Shown piece after piece: positions 42,517 through 50,035 of a stretch of 53,867 nucleotides of DNA. The notes under the pieces are model-generated. The model saw only the letters and a list, made by a program, of their open reading frames with translations. It searched no databases and was not told the DNA's origin. Made by a program: the position numbers and the translations under genes. Positions within the stretch are counted from its first letter, which is position 1; the number at the start of each line of letters is the position of its first letter. Source of the stretch: JBEAOO01 sp041164825 (GTDB lineage Bacteria > Pseudomonadota > Gammaproteobacteria > Burkholderiales > Burkholderiaceae_C); contig JBEAOO010000006.1 of NCBI GenBank assembly GCA_041164825.1, forward strand, positions 1-53,867. The letters are read 5' to 3'.

Positions 42517-45500
42517 ATGAACAACGATCTCCAACCTCACGCCGCGCCTGCCCCGCTGGGCATCTCCGGCCGCTTGGCGCGCGCCTTCCAGGCCAACGCC
42601 ATCACGCCGCTGCTCGCCATCGTGGCCTTGCTGCTGGGCCTGTTTGCCGTGCTGGTGACGCCGCGCGAAGAAGAGCCGCAGATCAACGTCACCATGGCCA
42701 ATGTGCTGATCCCCTTCCCGGGGGCATCGAGCGCGGATGTGGAAAACATGGTGGCCGGCCCGGCCGAGCAGGTGCTGTCGCAGGTGCAGGGCATTGAGCA
42801 CACCTCTGCGGTGTCGCGCCCCGGCATGGCCGTGCTCACGGTGCAGTTCAAGGTGGGCGTGCCGCGCACCGAGGCGCTGGTGCGCATCTACGACGTGCTC
42901 AACGCCAACAAGGACTGGCTGCCTGCGGGCCTGGGCGTGCTCGAGCCCATCGTGCGCCCCAAGGGCATTGACGATGTGCCGGTGCTGGCCGTCACCCTTT
43001 GGGGACGCGACGCGCAAAGCGCGATGGACCTGGAGCGCGTGGCGCGCAGCGTGGAAAACGAGATCAAGCGGGTGCCCGGCACGCGCGAGGTGAACACCCT
43101 CGGCGCGCCGGGCCGCGCGCTGCGCGTGGTGATCGACCCGGCGCGGCTGCGCGCCCGCGGTGTGTCGCTCGATGGGCTGCAGCGCAGCATCGCCGCCGCC
43201 TCGGTGGCCTTGCCTGCGGGTGCGGTGATCGAGCCGCGCGCCGATGGCCAAGGCGCGCAGATGCTGGCGGTGGAGACCGGCGAGTTCTTGAAGAATGCCG
43301 ACGACGTGGGCCAGATCGTGGTGGGCGTGAGCAACGGCAAACCCATCTACCTGGCTGAGGTGGCCACCGTGGAGGCTGGCGCCCAGCAGCCGCAGCGCTA
43401 CGTGTGGTTCACGCCCGGCGTGGCCTCGGGCTTGAGCGGCGTGACGGCCGGCGACAGCCGCCCCGCGCTGACGATCACCGTCACCAAAAAGCCGGGCGAA
43501 AACGCCGTCGATGTGGCGCGCGCAGCGCGTGCCCGCTTTGAGGAATTGCGCAACACGCTGATCCCCGACGGCGTGGAAGCCACCGTCACCCGCGACTACG
43601 GCGAAACCGCCGCCGAGAAGGCCAACAAGCTGATCCAGAAGCTCGCCTTTGCCACTGGCTCGGTGATCTTGCTGGTGGGCCTGGCGCTGGGCCGGCGCGA
43701 GGCCATCATCGTGGGTGCGGCCGTCATCCTCACGCTCACCGCCACGCTGTTTGCCAGCTGGGCCTGGGGCTTCACGCTCAACCGGGTGTCGCTGTTTGCG
43801 CTCATCTTCTCCATCGGCATCTTGGTGGACGACGCGATCGTGGTGGTGGAGAACATCCACCGCCACCGTCAGCTCGCCGCCGATGCGCACGCCGCCGATG
43901 GCACGCCCGTGCCGCCGCTGCTGGAGATCATCCCGCGCGCGGTGGACGAGGTCGGCGGCCCCACCATCCTGGCCACGCTCACGGTGATCGCGGCCTTGTT
44001 GCCGATGGCGTTTGTGAGCGGCCTGATGGGCCCGTACATGAGCCCCATCCCCATCAACGCCAGCATGGGCATGGCGCTGTCGCTGGCCATCGCGTTTACC
44101 GTCACGCCGTGGCTCGCCTACCGCATGTATGCCCAGGCGCCAGCCCTGCAAGCGGCGACACACGGCAGCGCCGGCCACGGGCTCAGCGGCAAGCTGCAAT
44201 CCGTGTTCGAGCGCGTGCTGACGCCGCTGTTGGCCGAGCGCCGCCGCCGCTGGTGGTTGGTGGGCGGCGTGCTGGCGCTGCTGCTGATGTCGGTGTCGCT
44301 GGTGGGCGTGCAGGCCGTGGTGCTCAAGATGCTGCCCTTCGACAACAAGTCGGAGTTCCAGCTCGTGGTTGATTTGCCGCCCGGCACGCCGCTGGAAGAC
44401 ACCGCCGCCGCGCTGCAGGACCTGGGCGCCTACCTCGCCCAACAGCCCGAGGTGATGAACCTGCAGGGCTATGCCGGCACGGCCAGCCCCATCACCTTCA
44501 ACGGCTTGGTGCGCCAGTACTACCTGCGCGCCGAGGCCGAGTCGGGCGACCTGCAGGTGAACCTGGTGGACAAGCACCACCGCGCCGACAAGAGCCACGC
44601 CATCGCGCAGCGCCTGCTGCCCGCGTTGGAGAAGATCGCCGCCACGCACCAAGCGCGGGTGAAGCTGGTGGAGGTGCCGCCCGGCCCGCCGGTGCTGTCG
44701 CCGATCGTGGCCGAGGTCTACGGGCCCGACCTGGCCGGGCGCGAGGCCTTGGCGCTCAAGCTCGCCGCGCAGTTCCGGGCCACGCCGCACATCGTCGGTG
44801 TGGACACCTCGCTCAAGGCCGGTGCGCCGCGCGCGTTTTTGCGGGTGCAGCGTGCTCGGGCTGAGCAACTCGGCGTGCCGGTGGCGCTGATCGCACAAAC
44901 CGTGCAGGGCGCGCTGCACGGTGTGGACGCGGCCTGGCTGCACGACGGCCAGTCGAAGCTGCCCGTGCCCATCCGCGTGCAACTGCCGCTGGAGGCGCAG
45001 CAGGGCCTGGACGCGCTGCTGGCCCTGCCCCTCAAGACGGCCTCGGGCGCGATGGTGCCGCTGTCCGAGCTGGTGACGGTGGAGCGCGGGCTGATCGACA
45101 CACCGCGATTCCGCAAAGACCTGATGCCGGTGAGCTATGTGATGGGCGACATGTCGGGCGCGCAAGACTCGCCGCTCTACGGCCTGTTCGGCATCCGCGG
45201 CAAGCTGGCCGAGGCGATGCAGGGCCAGGCCGTGGTGCCCGCCGAGTATTGGGTGAAGCAGCCGTCCGACCCCTACCGCGCCTACGCCATCAAGTGGGAC
45301 GGCGAGTGGCAGATCACGTTTGAAACCTTCCGCGACATGGGTGCTGCCTATGCCGTGGGCCTGGTGCTGATTTACCTGCTGGCGGTGGCGCAGTTCCGCA
45401 GCTACCTCACGCCGCTGATCATCATGGCGCCGATTCCGCTGACGATCATTGGCGTGATGCCTGGCCATGCGCTCACCGGTGCGCAGTTCACCGCCACCAG

Positions 45501-45813
45501 CATGATTGGCATGATCGCGTTGGCCGGCATCATCGTGCGCAACTCTATCTTGCTGGTGGACTTCATCGAGCTGGAGGTGGCGCGCGGCGTGCCCTTTGCG
45601 CAAGCCGTGGTGCAGTCCGCCGCGGTGCGCGCGCAGCCGATTGCGCTCACCGGCTTGGCCGCCATGATCGGCGCGTTGTTCATCCTCGACGACCCCATCT
45701 TCAATGGCCTCGCCGTGTCGCTGATTTTCGGCATCCTGGTGTCCACGCTGCTCACGCTGGTGGTGATCCCGGTGCTGTATTTCTCGGCCTACCGCGGCCG
45801 CCATGCTGTTTGA
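42517..45813 (+). CDS. RND efflux pump, inner-membrane permease
   Basis: A 1098-residue proton-driven resistance-nodulation-division transporter with the twofold AcrB-like layout of twelve membrane spans and large periplasmic loops. The TM4 proton-relay pair is Asp438-Asp439 in GILVDDAIVVVEN, as in multidrug rather than copper (CusA-type) pumps. The TM10 lysine of AcrB is replaced by Arg1008 (GIIVRNSILLVDF). It lacks a methionine-rich metal path that I could recognise. No outer-membrane channel gene is nearby, so it probably borrows a TolC-like partner. The substrate is not evident; context suggests a small thiol-reactive or sulfur species. Confidence 0.9.
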   Translation: MNNDLQPHAAPAPLGISGRLARAFQANAITPLLAIVALLLGLFAVLVTPREEEPQINVTMANVLIPFPGASSADVENMVAGPAEQVLSQVQGIEHTSAVSRPGMAVLTVQFKVGVPRTEALVRIYDVLNANKDWLPAGLGVLEPIVRPKGIDDVPVLAVTLWGRDAQSAMDLERVARSVENEIKRVPGTREVNTLGAPGRALRVVIDPARLRARGVSLDGLQRSIAAASVALPAGAVIEPRADGQGAQMLAVETGEFLKNADDVGQIVVGVSNGKPIYLAEVATVEAGAQQPQRYVWFTPGVASGLSGVTAGDSRPALTITVTKKPGENAVDVARAARARFEELRNTLIPDGVEATVTRDYGETAAEKANKLIQKLAFATGSVILLVGLALGRREAIIVGAAVILTLTATLFASWAWGFTLNRVSLFALIFSIGILVDDAIVVVENIHRHRQLAADAHAADGTPVPPLLEIIPRAVDEVGGPTILATLTVIAALLPMAFVSGLMGPYMSPIPINASMGMALSLAIAFTVTPWLAYRMYAQAPALQAATHGSAGHGLSGKLQSVFERVLTPLLAERRRRWWLVGGVLALLLMSVSLVGVQAVVLKMLPFDNKSEFQLVVDLPPGTPLEDTAAALQDLGAYLAQQPEVMNLQGYAGTASPITFNGLVRQYYLRAEAESGDLQVNLVDKHHRADKSHAIAQRLLPALEKIAATHQARVKLVEVPPGPPVLSPIVAEVYGPDLAGREALALKLAAQFRATPHIVGVDTSLKAGAPRAFLRVQRARAEQLGVPVALIAQTVQGALHGVDAAWLHDGQSKLPVPIRVQLPLEAQQGLDALLALPLKTASGAMVPLSELVTVERGLIDTPRFRKDLMPVSYVMGDMSGAQDSPLYGLFGIRGKLAEAMQGQAVVPAEYWVKQPSDPYRAYAIKWDGEWQITFETFRDMGAAYAVGLVLIYLLAVAQFRSYLTPLIIMAPIPLTIIGVMPGHALTGAQFTATSMIGMIALAGIIVRNSILLVDFIELEVARGVPFAQAVVQSAAVRAQPIALTGLAAMIGALFILDDPIFNGLAVSLIFGILVSTLLTLVVIPVLYFSAYRGRHAV

Positions 45814-45842
45814 ACACGTCCCCTTTTTCACGGAGATTCCCC

Positions 45843-46076
45843 ATGACTGTTGACCGCTTGATCCGCATCTTTGCCGGCAGTTTCATCCTGCTCTCGCTCG
45901 CGCTCGGCGTGGAGGGCAGCCCCGTGTTTGTCAGCCGCTGGTGGCTGGCCTTCACGGCCTTTGTCGGCCTCAACCTGTTCCAATTCGGCTTCACCAATGT
46001 GTGCCCGCTCGGCATCATCTTGAACAAGGTGTTCAAGGTGCCGATGGCCTGCGACACCACGCCCGCCTCACGCTGA
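45843..46076 (+). CDS. DUF2892 (YgaP-type) small membrane protein
   Basis: A 77-residue inner-membrane protein with two transmembrane helices. It matches the DUF2892 domain that forms the membrane part of the rhodanese YgaP. The helix-loop motif FTNVCPLGIIL puts Cys54 before a proline, as in that family, and a second cysteine lies at residue 70. GGAG stands eight bases before the ATG. DUF2892 genes often accompany sulfur-handling genes, but the molecular role of the domain is not established. It sits between the RND pump and a SLAC1-type channel. Confidence 0.85.
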   Translation: MTVDRLIRIFAGSFILLSLALGVEGSPVFVSRWWLAFTAFVGLNLFQFGFTNVCPLGIILNKVFKVPMACDTTPASR

Positions 46077-46089
46077 AGCTTCTCCGCTC

Positions 46090-47100
46090 ATGGCCCATCA
46101 CCCCACCCCGTTGAAGTTCCTCGCCCCAGGCTGGTACGCCGTGCCCATGGGCCTGAGTGGCCTGGCCTTGGCCTGGCACCGCGCAGCGCCCCTGATGGGC
46201 GACATGGCCGGCGCCTTGGCGATGGTCTTGGGCGCGCTGGCGGCGCTGGTGTTTGCGGTGCTGCTGGGCTTCACCGCGATGCGCGCGCAGCGCCACCCCG
46301 AGGCGTGGCTCGACGACCGCCGCCACCCCGTGCGCCACGCCTTCATCGCCACGCTGCCGGTGGCCGCCGTGCTGCTGGCCACGGTGGCGGTGGCCGTCAC
46401 GGGCCCGAGCGCGCTGGCCGATGCGCTTTGGTGGGTGGGCACATCGAGCCTGTTGGGCGTCACGCTGTGGGTGCTGGCGCGCTGGTTTCAGCCGACGGCC
46501 CAAGGCGGTGTGAGCTGGGCCGCCATCACGCCCGCGCTGTTCATTCCGGTGGTGGGCAATGTGTTGGCGCCGCTGGCGGGTGTGCCCTTGGGGCACGCGT
46601 CTTGGGCGGCTGCGCAGTTCGGCATCGGCCTGCTGTTTTGGCCGCTGGTGTTGGGGCTGCTGCTCACGCGCTGGCTGGTGCAAGGGCCGCTGCCCGAGCG
46701 CTTGTGGCCCACGCTGTTCATCTTGATCGCGCCGCCGGCCGTCATCGGCAACGCGCTGCTCTCGCTGGGCGCGCCGGTGCTGCTGGCTTGGGGCGCGTGG
46801 GGCATGGCGGCGTTCACGCTGCTGTGGGTGGGCAGCCAGGCCCGACGCATCATCGCGCTGCCCTTCGGCATGACGCACTGGGCGCTGCTGTTTCCGCTGG
46901 CCGCTCTCACCGCCTTGACGTTGCGCTTGGCTGAGCCGGGCGGCCTGTTGGCCGTGCTGGGCCCGCTGCTGTTGGCGCTGAGTTCGCTGCTGGCGCTGGT
47001 GCTGACCTTGGGCACCGTGCGCGGCCTGCGCGAGGGGCATCTGCTGGCCCCGGAGCCAGTGGCCATCATCAACGTGGCGGCATCGCTGGAGGCAAAATGA
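46090..47100 (+). CDS. SLAC1/TDT-family anion channel or exporter (TehA-like)
   Basis: A 336-residue membrane protein with ten predicted helices. It begins FLAPGWYAVPMGLSGLALAWHRAAP, the signature region of the voltage-dependent anion channel (SLAC1/TehA/Mae1/Ssu1) family, and contains FIPVVGNVLAP and FILIAPPAVIGNA. Family members pass nitrate or chloride, malate, or sulfite (Ssu1); tellurite resistance is a side effect of TehA. In this operon, sulfite or another anion is plausible. It overlaps the regulator gene by four bases (ATGA). Confidence 0.86.
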   Translation: MAHHPTPLKFLAPGWYAVPMGLSGLALAWHRAAPLMGDMAGALAMVLGALAALVFAVLLGFTAMRAQRHPEAWLDDRRHPVRHAFIATLPVAAVLLATVAVAVTGPSALADALWWVGTSSLLGVTLWVLARWFQPTAQGGVSWAAITPALFIPVVGNVLAPLAGVPLGHASWAAAQFGIGLLFWPLVLGLLLTRWLVQGPLPERLWPTLFILIAPPAVIGNALLSLGAPVLLAWGAWGMAAFTLLWVGSQARRIIALPFGMTHWALLFPLAALTALTLRLAEPGGLLAVLGPLLLALSSLLALVLTLGTVRGLREGHLLAPEPVAIINVAASLEAK

Positions 47101-47450
47101 GCGCTGATCTCACCCCGACTGATTCTGGAGACTGCCCGATGGTGCTCGACGACAACGCCTCGCGCGACGACCTGCTCAAGCGCCTGCGCCGCGTGGAGGG
47201 CCAACTGCGTGGCGTGCAGCGCATGATTGAAGAGGGCGAGCCCTGCCGCAAGATTGGCGGCCAGATGAGCGCGGCGCGCAAGGCGCTCGACAGTGCCTAT
47301 GTGCGCATGACGGTGTGCTTCGCCCAGCAAGAAATGGGCAGCGCCCTGGCCGCCGCGCAAGGCACCCGCAAAGGCCCGGTGGCCGACCCGATGAGCCACC
47401 TCGGCCCCATCTTGGACGAGATGGAAGCGATGCTGCTCAAGCGGCCTTGA
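47097..47450 (+). CDS. CsoR-family repressor with atypical cysteine pair
   Basis: A 117-residue all-helical DUF156 repressor, recognised by RRVEGQLRGVQRMIEEG. Family sensors keep a Cys, then His and Cys 25 and 29 residues later. Here Cys50 aligns with the first Cys, the His position is Phe75, the second Cys position is Glu79, and another cysteine, Cys74, sits one residue before the His position. The copper (Cys-His-Cys), nickel (RcnR) and persulfide (CstR) ligand sets are thus all incomplete. ATG 47097 overlaps the channel stop; ATG 47139 with TGGAG upstream is an alternative start. Likely binds the two palindromes at 41309-41378. Confidence 0.84.
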   Translation: MSADLTPTDSGDCPMVLDDNASRDDLLKRLRRVEGQLRGVQRMIEEGEPCRKIGGQMSAARKALDSAYVRMTVCFAQQEMGSALAAAQGTRKGPVADPMSHLGPILDEMEAMLLKRP

Positions 47451-47560
47451 GGGCACCCACCAAGGGACGGGTTCGAGCCGCGTCGCCCTGGGCTTGGGTC
47501 AGTTGGGCTGCGCGGCGCCATCCCTAGCTTGAGGTGGCCGCAGCGGTGTGAGCGCGTTAC

Positions 47561-47575
47561 CGTACGAACTCGGCC
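47561..47575. repeat. Second copy of the CGTACGA-CTCGGCC motif
   Basis: CGTACGAACTCGGCC matches 19151-19165 at 14 of 15 bases. It lies 113 bases before the GH19-like gene in a 237-base gap (47451-47687) that otherwise shows only weak GC-rich hairpins, such as GCGGCGC/GCGCCGC near 47652-47672. Confidence 0.35.
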
Positions 47576-47687
47576 CGCCCGCTCAGCGCGCGCGCCGCCG
47601 TTCGTTGCCTGGCGCCTGCGGCCATGGGCGACGTCCCCGTCTCATCCCGATGGCGGCGCGTCTGCTGCGCCGCATGGAGCGTGCCCC

Positions 47688-48434
47688 ATGAGCTTCGTCG
47701 CCCTGTCCGAGCTGACCCAGGCCCTGCCGTTGTCCGAACTCAGCCGTGCCCAAGTCAAAGAGCTTCAATTCGCGTTGGCGCAGTTGGGCTATCCGCTGGG
47801 TGACGTCGACGGCTTGGTGGGCCCCAAAACCCGCTCCGCGCTGTCGGAGTTCAAGACCGATGTGCTCGACGGCAACCCCACGCTGGTGGGCCCCAAGACG
47901 GTGGCCAAGTTGCGCGAACTGACGGGCGACTTGGTGCCGGCCCCGGCACTCGACAACTTCAGCACCCGCGACGGCACCGTCGCCGCCATCCGTCGCCAGT
48001 GCGAGCTGCAAGGCCTGGGCATGAAGGCGCAGATCGCTTACGTGCTGGCCACCACCGAGTGGGAAACCAACAAAACCTTCCAGCCGGTGCGCGAGGCCTA
48101 CTGGAAAACCGAAGACTGGCGCCGTCGCAACTTTCGCTACTTTCCTTATTACGGCCGCGGTTTTGTGCAGCTGACCTGGAAAAACAACTACCAAAAATAC
48201 GGCGAGCTGCTGCACCTCGACCTGGTCGGCCAGCCCGACTTGGCGATGGACCCGGCAGCGGCCACCTTCATCATCGTGCACGGCTTCAAGACGGGCGCCT
48301 TCACCGGTCGCAAGATCACCGACTACATCAACCCGCTGCAAGTGGATTTCGTCAATGCACGCCGCTGCATCAACGGCACCGATCGCGCGCAAGACATTGC
48401 GCGCTTGGCCGAACGTTTTCTTGCCACGCTTTGA
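47688..48434 (+). CDS. Peptidoglycan-binding, GH19/lysozyme-like protein
   Basis: A 248-residue protein. Residues about 18-75 form a PG_binding_1 domain (QVKELQFALAQLGYPLGDVDGLVGPKT). The C-terminal part (about 90-245) resembles the GH19 chitinase/endolysin fold, with a candidate catalytic glutamate in TTEWETNKTF and the conserved substrate region YYGRGFVQLTWKNNYQKYG. There is no signal peptide, so export would need another route. Phage endolysins share this layout, yet no phage genes are nearby. ATG 47688 is used; the extension upstream looks non-coding. Confidence 0.82.
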   Translation: MSFVALSELTQALPLSELSRAQVKELQFALAQLGYPLGDVDGLVGPKTRSALSEFKTDVLDGNPTLVGPKTVAKLRELTGDLVPAPALDNFSTRDGTVAAIRRQCELQGLGMKAQIAYVLATTEWETNKTFQPVREAYWKTEDWRRRNFRYFPYYGRGFVQLTWKNNYQKYGELLHLDLVGQPDLAMDPAAATFIIVHGFKTGAFTGRKITDYINPLQVDFVNARRCINGTDRAQDIARLAERFLATL

Positions 48435-48444
48435 CGACCGTGCC

Positions 48445-49866
48445 TCAAGGCGCTGCCGCACCCACGGTGGGCCAATCGGGCAGTGGCGCGCGCAGCCGCT
48501 CAAACGCGGCGCACAGTTGCAACACGCCCAAGTCGTCAAAGCGCTGGCCGACCACCTGCAGCCCAATCGGCAGGCCGTCGCGGCTCATGCCGCACGGGAT
48601 GCTGGCAGCCGGCTGCTCGCTCATGTTGAAGGGCACGGTGAAACCGATGTGATCGAGCGGGTGCGCCGGGTCGTTGGTGGGGCAGGGCAGTTCGGCGGCA
48701 AAGGCCGTGATGGGCGCGGTGGGCGAGATCACGAAGTCGAACGGGCGGCAGCCCGCCACGGCGGCCTCGCGCATGGCGCCCATCTGCGCAAAGCCGCGGT
48801 ACACATCGGCACCGCTCAGCTGCTGTGCGCCCTCGGCCCACAGGCGGATGAAGGGCAGGATCTTGGCCTGGCGCTCGGGCGCCATCGCCGCAAAGTCGAC
48901 CCCAAAACGCATGCGCCAAAAGCGGTCCATGCCCTCGGCCATCTCGGGCGTGAGGATGGGGGCCATCGGGGTGACCACCGCGCCCGCAGCCTCCAACACC
49001 TGCGCCGCGTTCAGCACCGCAGCCGTCACGTCGGGGTCCACCGGCAGGCCCCAGCCGGCCTCCAGCATCAGGCCGATGTGCAGGCCTTGCAGCCCGCCGT
49101 CAAAGCGGTTCAGCGCCTGCCAATCGAGGGTTTGCGGCGGCAAGCTCATGGTGTCGCGCACATCGGGCTGGCTCAGCACCTGCATCAGCAGCGCGCTGTC
49201 GGCCACGGTGCGGGTCATGGGTCCGGCCACGCGGCCGGGGAAGGGCGCCGCAATCGGCACCCGGCCCAGGCTGGGCTTGAGCGAGAAGATGCCGCACCAG
49301 CCTGCGGGCAGGCGCAGCGAGCCGCCGATGTCGGTGCCAATGTGCAGCGGGCCATAGCCTGCGGCGGCGGCCGCAGCCCCGCCCGCGCTGCTGCCTCCAG
49401 GCGTGCGGCTGAGATCCCAGGGGTTGCGCGCCAATGCGTGAAAGCTCGACAAGCCGGACGACAACATGCCGTAGTCCGGCATGGTGGTTTTGCACCAGAG
49501 GATGGCGCCGGCCTCGCGCAGCCGAGCGGCAGGCGGCGAGTCTTCGGGGGCCGGCACCAACGGCTGGGCGGCGCTGCCCAGGGGCACGGGCACGCCGCGG
49601 GTGGGGATGTTTTCCTTCACCGTGACGGGCACGCCATCGAGCGCGCCCAGCGGCTCGCCGCGCTGCCAGCGGGCCTCGGCGGCGCGCGCTGCCGCCAGGG
49701 CGCCCTCGGCGTCGAGGGCCCAGGTGGCGGCCAGGTGCGGCTCGCAGCGCGCGGCGTGGTCAAGCACGCTGCGCATCACCGCCACGGGCGACAGCTCGCG
49801 CGAGCGGTAGTGCGTCAGCAAGTCGCTGGCGCTGAGGGTGTGCAGGGCGGTCGTCGGCTCGGGCAT
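48445..49866 (-). CDS. Amidase (amidase-signature family)
   Basis: A 473-residue amide hydrolase with the Ser-cisSer-Lys triad of the amidase-signature family. The lysine lies in PVTVKENIPT, the cis-serine in the glycine/serine-rich TPGGSSAGGAAAA, and the nucleophilic serine in GTDIGGSLRLPA. The substrate is unknown; GatA is unlikely because gatB/gatC are absent. The start at 49866 (MPEPTTAL) has GGAG nine bases upstream. It converges with the GH19-like gene with ten bases between stops, and is divergent from the hybrid kinase gene. Confidence 0.9.
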   Translation of the reverse strand: MPEPTTALHTLSASDLLTHYRSRELSPVAVMRSVLDHAARCEPHLAATWALDAEGALAAARAAEARWQRGEPLGALDGVPVTVKENIPTRGVPVPLGSAAQPLVPAPEDSPPAARLREAGAILWCKTTMPDYGMLSSGLSSFHALARNPWDLSRTPGGSSAGGAAAAAAGYGPLHIGTDIGGSLRLPAGWCGIFSLKPSLGRVPIAAPFPGRVAGPMTRTVADSALLMQVLSQPDVRDTMSLPPQTLDWQALNRFDGGLQGLHIGLMLEAGWGLPVDPDVTAAVLNAAQVLEAAGAVVTPMAPILTPEMAEGMDRFWRMRFGVDFAAMAPERQAKILPFIRLWAEGAQQLSGADVYRGFAQMGAMREAAVAGCRPFDFVISPTAPITAFAAELPCPTNDPAHPLDHIGFTVPFNMSEQPAASIPCGMSRDGLPIGLQVVGQRFDDLGVLQLCAAFERLRAPLPDWPTVGAAAP

Positions 49867-50035
49867 GCGGGGGCTCCGGTGGGGTGCGATCACGGCCAGC
49901 GTGGGGCCAGTGCGAGGCCAGCTTGGCGGCTTGCATGCTAAGCCTTGGCGGCGCAATTGGGCCGACAGCTTGTGGCATCTGGCACGTTGTGCGTGTGGTG
50001 GGGCGCGGGTGCGCGATCGACAATTCGGCCTGACC

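Noticed and set aside
42517..45813. Copper/silver (CusA-type) pump
   Set aside because: The TM4 motif is the Asp-Asp pair of multidrug-type pumps and no Met-rich relay was recognised; the regulator also lacks the Cys-His-Cys copper ligands.
41359..45831. A 1490-codon open frame on the minus strand opposite the RND genes
   Set aside because: It is the GC-driven mirror of the adaptor and pump genes. Its translation is His/Arg/Gln-rich without domains, while the plus-strand frames match well-known families.
48445..49866. GatA subunit of the tRNA amidotransferase
   Set aside because: It shares the amidase signature but gatB and gatC are not adjacent, and the sequence outside the signature does not look like GatA.
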